Positions 12,086 through 23,145 of a DNA stretch of 64,000 nucleotides are shown here, piece after piece. The stretch lies in assembly GCF_000801105.2 (NCBI RefSeq), contig NC_079517.1:24558973-24622972 (forward strand). The letters are read 5' to 3'. The translations under genes were made by a program, and so were the position numbers. The stretch's first letter is position 1. Every line of letters begins with the position of its first letter. The stretch comes from Raphanus sativus (lineage: Eukaryota; Streptophyta; Magnoliopsida; Brassicales; Brassicaceae). The notes below the pieces were generated by a model. It ran no database searches. It saw only the letters and a program-made list of their open reading frames with translations, and was not told the DNA's origin.

Positions 12086-12245
12086 GGAAGTTGGTCTCAA
12101 GATGCTATCGAAAAAAACTCTTGATCGATCCAAGAACAAGCTCGAAGAACCCTAAATTCTTAGATCGACCGTTCACCCATTCGTACGCTGCGCCAGGTTG
12201 GTATCCGAGCTTTGCTACGCTCCGAAACTTTCTCAACCCGCTACG

Positions 12246-13204
12246 ATGGTTCATACCTATCACCATCGCCGTTCTCAGCAACAAACTGAGGACGACACTC
12301 CAGCCACCAAACAATCTATCGCCGACCTTCAAGCCCAAATCGCAATCTTGTGACCACTGTGACAAACTTAATCACACAACGTACGACCCCTGCAATCCCC
12401 CATGAACAGCATAAACATGGTGGTAATAACGGAGACGCAGAGGGGAACAAGAATTCGTTTACTCCAATTATTCAGCAGTATGCTCGCTGTCTCAACAACA
12501 ATGATTCAGACTTGGATAAAGAGTATGAAGATTTGGATGCAAAAATTTCTAACACAAGAGACAACAAGAACTCCTATGCTGCTCAACTTGGAGGACCGGT
12601 TTTTGACGTTTATGATTCAAAAGAAGAGGAAGAAGACTTTCCAGAGCAAAATTTTGATCCTATATTTGATGTGTTTGATCAAGATGATACAAAAAAATTT
12701 TTAACCTACGTGGCTGAAGAAGACGTTACAGAAATTGCTCCAATCTATGACATGTTCGAAGAAGACGAGATTAACCAAGTTACAGTGGAAAAAGTGGAAG
12801 ATGGAAGCGTATATATTAACGAGTCAATATATGCTCGAGAGACTCCAGCTATTTCTCAAGAAGATTTTGCAACAAGTAATGATGTCAAAAAGAATTTTGA
12901 TCTCAGGGATACAACTCATCACTTGCAAATGATGCCCAAAACATCTGACTGGAGCCATAACTATTTTAAGATTCAAAGTTTTTCAACAAAAGAAGAATGC
13001 TTTGAAGAGAAAAAACCAGAACATGTTCTACTCTTTGACCTGGAGGACAAAAAGATTTATGTGGATGCAATGAATCGGCATATGAGTTATGATGTATGGA
13101 GAAAGAATTTTCATCTACACATGGTTCGCAAACCACCAGATCGAGCTCGGAATACAGAACATGCATATAAAAATCATCGTGCTCCAACAAACATTGCCTC
13201 ATAA
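12246..13204 (+). pseudogene. Gypsy-like gag remnant with the gag core missing
   Basis: It begins MVHTYHHRRSQQQTEDDTPA, a gypsy-type gag start, and stops after IADLQAQIAIL. A second open frame (12350-13204, 284 codons) follows with no Retrotrans_gag core or zinc knuckle. That frame is acidic and repeats a P(V/I)(F/Y)D motif: GPVFDVYDSKEEEED, DPIFDVFDQDD and APIYDMFEED, as in the linker between gag and protease of some plant gypsy elements. The C-terminal part (HVLLFDLEDKKIYVDAMNR) is not recognised. No protease or reverse transcriptase follows. It looks like a deletion derivative. Confidence 0.5.
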
Positions 13205-13210
13205 ACAGAG

Positions 13211-13860
13211 TTGTTGGAAACAAAGGTTCGTATTCTACCGTTTAATCAAGACAAAAGGGATGATGTGAGTGTGATGACTCTTTCTGAGAAACTTGCATTG
13301 CAAAACAAGATTATTGAACTTCAGGAGGCCCTTGCGTGCGAGAAAGAGAAAAGAGTGAATTTGGAATGTGAGTTGAATGAGACATATAAGAAGATACGTA
13401 TGTTAAACAACGGATCTGCGACGTTAGACAAGATTTTAAGCATGGGAAGAATAGAGAAGATGACTATTGGTCTTGGTTACTAGCTCACAAACTGTTTTTG
13501 TTCGAGGTCTGTCCGCTGAACAAAAAGATGTACTAAAGTCTTCCAAAGATCAAGATGTAGAGTTTCTAAACATCTCGAAGGTGCATTCTCTCTATTGCGA
13601 AAGAAGTTTCTCTCAACATCAAGATCAGTTAGATCGAAGGTGTATGTCAGAAGTCATATTTGATATTCATAAAAACCATGGAGGGGCACTCATTGACAAG
13701 TTTATCGATGTTGTGAGGAAAGATAACGCCACATTTGAGCAAGAAAGTTTTACGTTGTCAAAGGAATCAAACATTGAAGACAATATTATGTTACCTGTGA
13801 TGTGTGTCTCTGCCGCACATAAAAACAATTATTTCTGGAATTGCCGAAAGGATCATTCTG
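13211..13860 (+). pseudogene. Copia gag-tail-like fragment
   Basis: A coiled-coil-like stretch (LSEKLALQNKIIELQEALAC...) is followed by ATLDKILSMGR and, after a frame change near 13480, GLGY and SSQTVFVRG. Plant copia polyproteins carry a similar long helix followed by LDxILxxGK, GLGF and S-KTVFV just before the zinc knuckle. What follows (FLNISKVHSLYCERSF..., to about 13860) is not recognised. Joined to a gypsy-like linker, it suggests a chimeric non-autonomous element. Confidence 0.45.
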
Positions 13861-14019
13861 GTCTTTTCAAAACAATGAGCAAGAAGAGCGACTTTTGTGA
13901 CGCTGGGAAGTTAATCTTCACCCGTGTGATATTTCTTGTTAGTGCTGTAATGGACCTGTTGGAAGTGGAGCCTGCAGCACTACACCATATTCCTTTTGTC
14001 ATCATTTTTCCTCAGTGTA

Positions 14020-14600
14020 TGGTTCAAACCAACCAACTCTGACTGGGGACGGAACCTGAAAGGGTAAGGGAGACACTAAAAATCTATTATTATAAGAAAG
14101 AAAAAAACTCAGACAAACCGAAATTCTTAAAAAAAACAAATCACACCACAATATCGAAGCAACACGATCAGTCCAACTGAATTACATCACAAAACCGAAG
14201 CAACATAGTCATAACTATACTACAAAACTGAATCAACATGATCAATGCAACAGAAAAAACGATAATAAATCAGACAAACCAAGATATCTAGGAATCAAAT
14301 TATACTACAAATCTGAAGTAACATGATCAGTTTAACGGAAACACTAACAGTACTCATAATAAAAATCACGTGAGATAACATCAGTACGACAGAAAATTAA
14401 GGTTCAAACCATTCGATATCTAGAAGAGCAAATCGGATAGGAAACACTCACGTTAACGTCCACAAAGAGCAGATCGGCCCACATTAGCTCCCCACCACGC
14501 TTGACATTCCTTGCCTCCCAGAATCTCAGCAGCCTCGCCTCCACAACAGGCGAACACCGTCCGGATTTCAGGTCGAAAAAAACACTTTTGAGTTAGCCAT
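14020..14600 (-). pseudogene. RPA70-like OB-fold protein remnant
   Basis: Minus strand. A start codon at 14600-14598 opens MANSKVFF, which breaks at a run of T (complement 14575-14584); the next frame gives DLKSGRCSPVVEARLLRFWE and then ARNVKRGGELMWADLLF, ending at a splice donor (GTGAGT at 14451). The pattern (L-R-FWEARN-RGGELMG-D) matches the first OB-fold exon of the RPA70-like (DUF223) proteins that are numerous in Brassicaceae and are also carried by Helitrons. A second piece, FRFRPQSELV (14063-14023), fits a later exon and is followed by a stop. The gene is broken. Whether it is a Helitron passenger or a decayed host gene is open. Confidence 0.5.
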
Positions 14601-14689
14601 GAAGAGGGATGAGTAGTAAGAGATGAATATAAACGAGAATAGTAGCAGAGAGATTTCAGAAGCGCGATTATCAAAAGTGAGAGTCGAAC

Positions 14690-15000
14690 CTATTTATACA
14701 CGGATTCGCCTAACGAACAACGCAACTGAAGAGATCTCATTTCACGTCTGATTAAATGGGATTTAAGACAATAAAAGTAAAGACGTGAAATCATAACTCC
14801 CTCGTTACGGAACTGGATCGTCTCCGCCAAACGATGTGAGACGCAGGTCTCAATCGTGTTCTTCGCCACAAATTTAGGGTTCCTGCAAGATAAGTGGACT
14901 ATGGGCTGTAAACGTCGCGAGCCCTCAAGCCCAAAATCACGAACCATCTGCCAGACAAATCAAACGCACCGTATCACTAACAAAGGGGACACGTGTCAGC
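14690..15000 (-). promoter_or_regulatory. Promoter of the RPA-like remnant
   Basis: On the minus strand TGTATAAATA (14700-14691) is a TATA box about 90 bp before the start codon. Further upstream GACACGTGTC (14988-14997) is a perfect palindrome with a CACGTG G-box/ABRE core. Confidence 0.5.
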
Positions 15001-15120
15001 AGGAGCAAGCACAAATTTTTGACCTGGATGTCGACTTGGCTCAACCTGGAGAGAAAGAATTGTCTTTTATATATAAAGATTTATTTGTTTGGATCCATAT
15101 GTTTTTAGAATGAAAATAGT

Positions 15121-15504
15121 TTAAATTAGTTATTGGCATTGCTTTTTTAGGGTTTCTAAAACCACATTTGAATATTTGCTTTTCTAAACCCAAATTTGAA
15201 CATTTAGTTATTGTCATTTTTTTATTTGGGCTTTTAAATAATAAAAATTAATCTAAAATTATAATATTGTATATAATCACTAATTTAGTAATTTTTAAAA
15301 ATAAATATTTAAATTAAATAATTAATTTTATTTATGATACCGGTTAAAAAAAATTTCTGGATCCCACACCGGATAAAGTAAGAGTAGTCTAATGAACGAA
15401 ACATAGAAAGAGAGTCCATTGTCGAGTACTAGCATTGCTACTCTATTTTTATATTTATGAATTTTTTTTACCGTTGTAACTTGTAATTAATACGAATTTG
15501 ATTA
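15121..15504. other. AT-rich spacer
   Basis: No gene or clear repeat boundary is seen here. Confidence 0.4.
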
Positions 15505-18500
15505 TCTTATTATATAAAGCTTGATTCTTCAAAGTTACTAATTCACATGATCGCAACACATGGCAATTAAAACTTTAAGATTGTGACATGTGTTAATATA
15601 TCTCATAATTAAAAATCTTATTATAAATATTATTAATAGTAATTTTCTATTTTTAAAATTTTAAACAATATATTTAAGATTGTGACATGTGTTAATCTTT
15701 CTCATAATTAAAAATTATTATAAATATTATTAATAGTAATTTTCCATTTTTTAAATTCTAAACAAAATATAATTGTAAAAGATTATTTGATAGTAATTTT
15801 GCTTCTAATATTTTTACATGTGTTTAAATATATAATGATTAAAAATATATGTACTTATATAATAAAAAACGAATTTTGAATAATCTAATTGTAAATATTT
15901 TTTAATAGTTAAAAATTATTTAATATTATTTTTTCAGAATTTTTCCTTCTTTAAGATTATGACATGTGTTAATCTATCTCATAATTAAAAACCTTATTAT
16001 AAATATTATTAATAGTAATTTTCCAATTTTAAAATTTCTAAACAAAAGATAATATTTTTACAAACTGATTTTAGTTTAAAACACATGTCAAAATTATTAA
16101 TTAACATGATTGTGACACATGACAGTTATATATTTAAAATTTTGATATTTGTTAAAATATCTCATAATTAAATATATATATATATATAATAATTTTAAAA
16201 ATTCTAAAAAAAAAGATAATTGTAAAATATTTTTTTGATAATATTTTTCTAATATTTTTACATGTTTTTAAATATATAATGATTAAAATATATATGTACT
16301 TATATAATACGAATTTTTAATAATCTAATTGTAAAAATTATTTAATAGTTAAAATTCACTTAATATTAATTGTTTCAGAATTTTTCCTTTTTTCAGAATT
16401 CTAAACAAAATTTTTTTTCTTATTATAATAAAGTTTGGTTCTTCAAAGTTAGTGATCACGACACATGTCAATTAAAATTTTAAGATTGTGACAAGTGTTT
16501 TAAACTAAAATCAATTTGTAAAATATTTAACACTAATTTTTTTTTCTAAAATTATAAAGAAAAAATAAATGTATATAATATTTAATCGTAATTATCCTTT
16601 TTTTAAAGCTTAAACCAAAAAAATTGTAAAAAAAATTGATTAATGTTAATTTCCTTTATTGAAATCATGAAGAAAAGATAACTGTAAAGAAATAAAAAAA
16701 ACTGTCAAGAAGTATTTGATAGTAATTATATTTTTTGGAAAAATCTTAGACCAATGAAACTTTGTTTTTCAAAGTTACTAATTAACATGATCGCGACACA
16801 TGATAATTAAAAGTTTAAGATTGTGACATGTGTTTTAAACAAAAATCAGTTTGTACAATATTTAACACTAATTTTCCTTTTCTAAAATCATAAAAAATAA
16901 ATTTAAAAATATTTAATTTTAGTTATCCTTTTTAAAAATGTTAAACCAAAAAATTGCTTAATGTTAATTTTCTTTTATTCAAATCATGAAGAAAATATAA
17001 CTTTAAAGAAATAAAAAACTGTCAAGAAATATTTGATAGTAGTTATCTTTTTTAAAAAATCTTAGACCAAAAAATGTAAAAGACTATATAATGTTAATTT
17101 TCTTTTATTCAAATTATAATTAAAAAGATCATAAACCAAAAAAATACAATTATTCACATCTATATATATATATATATATTCCCTCATATTTGATCACCAA
17201 GTATAATTATTGATTCAAGAAAAATACAAGGTACGGTTCTGTATCTTTATCTTCGCATATATTCTTTTCTTCTTACAAACTCATGTTGATTTCTTTTGTC
17301 ATTATTGTCATGCTGCCTATGTAAATTATTGCCACAATAATGATTAGGCGTTTGTACAATAATAGTTATCACTCTATAAAAATATTTCTTTATTAATGCA
17401 AATGTTGTTTCTTAAAATAATTAGTATTATCTTAAAGACTTCATATATAATTTTATATATGTAAAAATATCAAACCTAAACCCTTAACATTACCCCATCT
17501 CTCAACTCTAAATCATAAGTCTAAATTAGTTAAACTTAGTTTTTTTTGGTCGACGTTAATTCTAGGATTATAAATATTTTTTTTTCCTTTTTAAAAGTGA
17601 AAATATAATAGTGGTTAGTGTAAACATGAAAAGTAATAATATGAATGTAGTATTTTGACAATTTTTTTATTTACTTTAGAAACTGGAAACCTTACTTTAT
17701 GATATATTCACTGCTCCATAAAATATTTTATATCAACAACATGAATATTTGATGGTTTTTAGTTTTATGTTAATAACATGTATTAGAAAAACATGTTCAA
17801 AAGAGATGAAAATTACGAAATAAAAGAATATAGAGAAAACAATAATTTAGTAAATGACATTTCTATAACAAATTTTAGGATAAAAATGTGCATTAAAAAC
17901 TAGAGTAAATAGAAAAATAATATTTTAATTAAAAAATTAATTTGTTATTAAATAAACTATTTTAAAAATATTTTTCTAAAGTATTTTAAAATAGAATTTA
18001 TCTTACAATTACTACTAAATATTTTAAAATTTAAACATAATATTTAATAATTTTGAAATATTTTTTTAGAAATTAATTTTATAGTTTCATAGTATATATA
18101 ATTTTAATCATAAAATATTCTAACAAATTTCACAATATTTAAAATAAAAGTATCATCAAATATTATTTGAAATTATATTTTGTTTAAAATTTTAAAAATA
18201 GAAATTACTATTAAATAGTATTTATGATAAACTATTAACAGAAATTTTTGTTATCTTAGTATATATTTATTTATTTATGAGATAGTTTAACTCATATCAC
18301 ATTTTAAAATATATAATTGTCATGTGCCACAACCATGTTACCCATTAATTTTGAAAAACTAGGCTCAATATAGTATTTTATGATAAGATTTCATTAAAAT
18401 TTTAGGAAAAGAAAATTAGTATTAAATAATTTATTTTTCAAATCTGTTTTTTTCTGTTAATTGAAAAAGAAAATTCTTCAAGTTACTATTAAATAATTTT

Positions 18501-19128
18501 AAAATTGTTTTTCTAATAAGTTTTAAAATTAGTTGTTTCAAACTTCGTTTATTTTATTTTCATGGTACATATATTTTTAATCATTACATATTTAAAACAC
18601 ATGTCACAATATTAGAAAACAAATTGTTATCAAATAATCTTTTGCAATTATATTTTGGTTAGGGTTTCAAAAATGGAAAATTACTATTAAATAATATTAA
18701 TAATTACTTTCTAAAAATTTAGTTTTGGTTATTATCTTAGTATATATTCTTTTAATTATGATATAATATTAGAACAAGTCACATTTTAAATATATAATTT
18801 CCATCATATTAATTATCAACTTTGAAGAACCAAGCAACTTAAAAATTATTAACAAAATTAAATTATTAAATTCAACAATATAATAAATTATTTAATAAAA
18901 TCATGAATAAAAACTATCTATTAAATAAATAAATAAAATTCATCTATGTATGATGATTATAAAATAAAACTTTAACTTGAACTTATGTAAAATTTTTAAT
19001 TATAAAATAAATTTCACACAACATATGCAAATCAGTCATAAAATTATAATAAAATTATTATTACTTTATGTTCTTTATTAGATTAAAACATCAAAAATCC
19101 CGTTGCAACGCAACAGACTTATATCTAG
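15505..19128 (+). mobile_element. Helitron-like AT-rich block
   Basis: The right end reads CCCGTTGCAACGCAACAG then TATATCTAG followed by T: a short GTTGC/GCAAC hairpin 5' of a CTAG terminus, as in plant Helitrons inserted between A and T. The proposed left end is TCTTATTATATAAAGC at 15505, preceded by A. No rep/helicase gene is present. The interior repeats the module TTCTTCAAAGTTACTAATT with ACATGATCGCGACACATG at about 15530, 16440 and 16760, and its complement at about 18300-18350 and 18770-18840. Several copies may be nested, so the left boundary is the weakest part. Confidence 0.5.
17165..17270 (+). promoter_or_regulatory. Promoter-like patch inside the Helitron block
   Basis: A (TA)n run is followed by less AT-rich sequence and ATACAAGGTACGG, a possible splice donor. 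It may be a captured 5' gene end. Little more can be said. Confidence 0.2.
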
Positions 19129-19233
19129 TACTGTATATAACTTAGATAGTAGAAACTTAGTTTAGTATTTTGTTACTTGGTAGTAACATTTCATATGTTA
19201 TCTAGAGCTGAGCGTGTTCAAAGAGAGGATATA

Positions 19234-21034
19234 TGTAACATCCCTGTCCCCCGGCGTCCGACCGGGGTTATCGAAAGGGAGTTATGGACACGCGTATACC
19301 CCTTAAAGGTAACCCGCCGTGTCTGTTACTGGTCCCAAGAGTCGACGGACGCATTGCTTTCTTTGAAATTCCAATCCACCCGTATCCATTTACTTCTACT
19401 TACAGTCCTGCGCATAGGGAAATGGAAATGGGAGGGGTGAGCAATTAGATTACTCAGTGAAGTGGCTCTAGTCCAGCTTGCCCGCAAGACACTCTACATT
19501 ACTCTATGCGGAAGCCAGAACTGACCAGTCACTACAATCAATCAATGCAACAAAAGATATTTCAAAACAACACCATTTCTAACAACCTAGCAATCAATCA
19601 ACTCAAAGAACTCATACTCAATTACACTTCACTCAAAGAACTAGACTTCAACAACGAGCTGACTCGACACCAAGCAACCTAGACGTAAGGACCTATAGCC
19701 GTTTACGGGTCTCCCTACCCGTCCAGCCTATCCTGAAAGGGGCGCCCTTCTCTCGGGTAACCGTCCCCCCCTCAGCTTCCTAAATGGCTATCCGAGTTGC
19801 AGCTCGTTGGCCCATCGGCACTGTCCGCCACCCGGTCATAATAGCCATAATTATGCCACGACTCGGCATTGACTCGATCCTAGGCGCCACATCTTCTTTA
19901 TCCCGCATCTCGCGGTAGGCAATCCTCATTACTTCCCGTGGGTACCTCGTGTTAGGCTACTGTCCCACGGGTCACATCACATCCTAGACTCTAGACGTCC
20001 ACCCGTTCTCGGTGGTCCAAACAGGACTACAAGCAAGTTCGTTGACTCGTTTACTTAACCAACTCCTTTCTCATTCTCATACTCATACTCATTTCTCATC
20101 CTCGTTCTTATCCACTTTCACATACTCATTCTCTTTCACTTTAACATTCACTTTCACTTTAACCTTCTCATTCCTTTCACATAGACTCATATTCATGAAC
20201 ACACTTATCACTTCTCATACTTTAACATTAGACTCATTCTCAAACATTAGACGCCACCCATTATCGGTGTCTCACACAATACACTTCACATAGCATACAT
20301 TTATAAACCACTCATCATTCATGATGCCAACTGAATCTCTATCAACTTATGCAATCACCTCTCTAGCAACCTAGCTTCCATTCACATATCAACACATGGG
20401 ACACAAACCAATCACACAAGCATCCACATCAATAATAACCACATCAACACAAGGCAGTCCATTAAGTCCCATTTAACAGTGTGAATGTTCTTATGCATCA
20501 TGATTATGCATCTAACACCCTAGCTTTCATCATGATCTAACACCCTAACTTTCAAACAAGGACTAATCAATCCTAGATCCAACATAGGCAGTATAGAGAT
20601 CAAGGGAGCAAGATGGGTTCAAGACACCTCACCTTAGCCTAGATTTGGAACAAGAGATAAGGGGAAACGAGATCAGATCTGGTCACCACCACACCACCAC
20701 ACCACACGGCTACCACCACCACCACCACCACCAATCGACCGCCGGCAAAGAGAGAGGGAGAGGGCGCCGAGGTGAGAAAGAGATCGTACGGGAGGAGGGA
20801 GAGAGAAAAGAGAGAAGAGAGAGACGACGGCGCAGGGAAAAGAGCTTGACGGCTAGGGCTTCCAGTCTCCGGGAATCTCTGCAGGGCTTCGCTTCTGTTT
20901 CTGATGGAGAGAAGAGAAGGGGGCTGCAGTTCTATTTATAAGAAACTGCAGAGAACCCTAAGTTATTGTCAAATGGGCCGTAGAGAAGCCCGTTCTCATT
21001 AAAACAAAAATAGGCCCGGGATAGGGATGTTACA
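19234..21034 (-). repeat. RT-A 3' LTR
   Basis: 1801 bp, from TGTAACATCCCTG to GGGATGTTACA, so the ends are inverted. Read on the minus strand, TTATAAATAG near 20940 is the TATA box. It also holds a (CAC)n microsatellite (20685-20733) and a CTCATTCTCATACTCATTC-like low-complexity tract (20060-20250). Confidence 0.9.
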
Positions 21035-21048
21035 ACTCTCCCCCACTT
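21035..21048 (-). other. RT-A polypurine tract
   Basis: On the minus strand AAGTGGGGGAGAGT lies directly against the 3' LTR. It primes plus-strand DNA synthesis. Confidence 0.85.
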
Positions 21049-21052
21049 AAAT

Positions 21053-21072
21053 GGAATTCGTCCCCGAATTCC
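21053..21072 (-). promoter_or_regulatory. RT-A hairpin upstream of the polypurine tract
   Basis: In sense orientation GGAATTCG-GGGA-CGAATTCC is a perfect 8-bp stem with a four-base loop, ending 18 nt before the 3' LTR. It belongs to the set of similar hairpins described in the findings. Confidence 0.7.
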
Positions 21073-21529
21073 GCGTGTAGAACTCCCATTTCTTAACATC
21101 CCTTACCCAAGCAGTACACGGAGCACCAATATCTTCCAACGGTTTCTGCAATCCATGATATCCCTTGGTACTATCTCGCTGCGGCTTTATACTACTCCCA
21201 GGTCACTTCAGGCGGTACTACTTGCTTCGAGGTTTCATAGGTCTTCTTCGCTTTGTCATTAGTTCTCCCCCACTTCGATCAAGCATACAAGGTTCTTAAA
21301 CGATCTCTCAAACGTTCCTTGTACAAGTACTTCCATGGTTGTAGGATTGCGCAAGCTTTCATCAGCGGTATATGTACCCTCCACCTTCTTCCTATTCCAG
21401 CACATAAGCTTGCTACTCGGGTCAGTCGGTCCGTCTTGACGATCCCATTTCCATATGGTACATGTAACTTTTGTGGCAAATCCATACATATTCACTAATA
21501 CAACCGTCCTCGACTAACATGCTTCAACT

Positions 21530-22258
21530 CAGAATCTACATCAGAACACTAAAGGTAACACCTTGATTCCCCATGACTGGTCGAATTCCAGGCTTAAACT
21601 CATTCGTCCGGATCAGGAATACACCCACATAATCACCCATCACCCCCGGGAACAAACCAGTCACTAACACTTTGCTCAGGGTCTTTAAAACCAACGAACG
21701 AATTTGATAAATGGAATGGAGTAATGGCACAAGACATGTCCTTCCCCTTCCTCAACACAACCTCCTCAAAAACGGATTGCGGCGTCAAGGCACCACATTA
21801 CCTTGACTCTTCTGGCGCTGCACAAGGGTTGACTGAAATGGGTACTTGGGCTTCTCACTTTCAACAACATCATCCTCATCATCAGGATCAAGAATCACAA
21901 TCTCAGTGAAAGAAGGGACCACACAGAGAGCTTTCTTCTCAGCACCCACACCATCCAAATCAATCACACAATCAACAGCAAGTTGATTCTCCAACTCAAA
22001 AACTCCTCATCATCTGCTGCTGCTCCAAGCGCAGTATGAGCCGGCGATGGATATAACCAGATACACAAGCCCCATCCTCCGATTAGCCACTTCTTCCACT
22101 CCTTGGTGGCGCCCCCGAACTTGCCACCGTCTAAAGCTTCGAGCATGTTGCCGACGGCAGAGGGTTGAGAAAAGTCCGTGACTTTCGATGAGTTCCTGAG
22201 CCGCTTCGCTTCAAAGGAGCCGAGAGAGAGTCCATCGTCATCATGCTTCCTTTTGTGG
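21530..22258 (-). pseudogene. Host-gene-like coding segment inside RT-A
   Basis: The minus strand reads, with frame changes, KRKHDDDGLSLGSFEAKRLR, then VTDFSQPSAVGNMLEALDGG, then [14 protein letters not shown], a stretch with [20 protein letters not shown], and after further breaks TPQSVFEEVVLRKGKDM and VLRKGKDMSCAITPFHLSNS. Composition and the acidic D/E patch look like a nuclear host protein rather than a retroelement protein. Linkers before SNF2 helicase domains of the DRD1/CLASSY kind can look like this, but that is a guess and I do not assign it. It would be a captured gene piece, cut on the upstream side by the chromovirus insertion. Confidence 0.35.
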
Positions 22259-22279
22259 TGACCTTTAGGGGGAGTTTGG

Positions 22280-23131
22280 TGATGTGATCATGGACCAACA
22301 ACTTGATAAAGATATAGAAGAGGTGATCAAGGATAAGCAAGATGAAGATGGAGATGCCTTGGTCATTCCCAAAGGTCCCATGACTCGTGCAATGACAAGA
22401 AGACTCCATGAAGCTGTTGGAAACATACTTAAGATGTCTTGGAAGCAAGAAGATTGTCTTGGTCGTAGCTTGAGCAACCAAGACACACTTACCACACTTC
22501 AAGCTGAACCTTCAAGCTGATCATCATCTAGGCAAGTGGCTTGTGTGTACTCTTTTTCCCTTAGTTGGTTTTGTCCCACTGGGTTTTCCAACTAAGGTTT
22601 TTAATGAGGCCATGAGTTCACTTTCATATCACCTAGATGATGTATCTTTGGTGCATCTCGGATGCTTTGGACCAACCACATATCTACCTTATGTTATCTT
22701 TAATCTATAGTCTTTATTTATTTCTTATGTGTTGCAAACTCTTTAAATTTTAGTCTTTGGTCTTTGTTTGATTACCAAGGGAGCGTGTTCCCTTTAATGA
22801 TCTCGAGAACTTGAGCCTGTTCAAGTCTTCTCTCTATTTAAACTTGTCGCAAGCTTCTTTCTATGCAATCATCTTTTAATCAAAAACCTTGTTCTCTCTT
22901 AAACTTGTTTACGAGTTCTTGAGTGATCTTGTTGGTGTGTAGTATCCAGCAAACCCTAGGCATCTAAGTTGGTGTGTCATATCCAACCTAGTCATCTAAA
23001 AGTGTCCAGGAGTCTTTCCGCAACTCTTTGAATCAACCATCAGTCCACTACCTTGAAGATCTTGAGTCTTTGCCTCGATCTTGCAAGGATCTATCCATAT
23101 CATCCAGAGAATACATCCTAGGATCTTATTA
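22280..23131 (+). repeat. Chromovirus 5' LTR
   Basis: 852 bp, from TGATGTGATCATGG to GGATCTTATTA. Like the 3' copy it contains the coding tail of pol (ending at 22520), which here has no upstream frame. Confidence 0.9.
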
Positions 23132-23133
23132 AG

Positions 23134-23145
23134 TGGTATCAGAGC
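23134..23145 (+). other. Chromovirus primer-binding site
   Basis: TGGTATCAGAGC, complementary to the 3' end of initiator tRNA-Met, two bases after the 5' LTR. Confidence 0.85.

Noticed and set aside
13860..14042. Continuation of the copia-like frame (DLLEVEPAALHHIPFV...)
   Set aside because: The opposite strand here carries the FRFRPQSELV piece of the RPA-like remnant, so this part of the frame may be antisense to it; I do not assign it to the retroelement.
20012..20293. 93-codon open frame, repeated at 31327-31608
   Set aside because: Both copies lie in RT-A LTRs and read serine/threonine/phenylalanine-rich low-complexity sequence from CTCATTCTCATACTC-like repeats, on the strand opposite to the element. 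No domain.
20645..20941. 98-codon histidine/arginine-rich frame, repeated at 31975-32271
   Set aside because: Product of the (CAC)n and GAGA-rich tracts in the RT-A LTR; antisense to the element.
22284..22520. Separate small gene in the chromovirus 5' LTR
   Set aside because: It is the LTR copy of the pol tail found in frame at the 3' end, not an independent gene.
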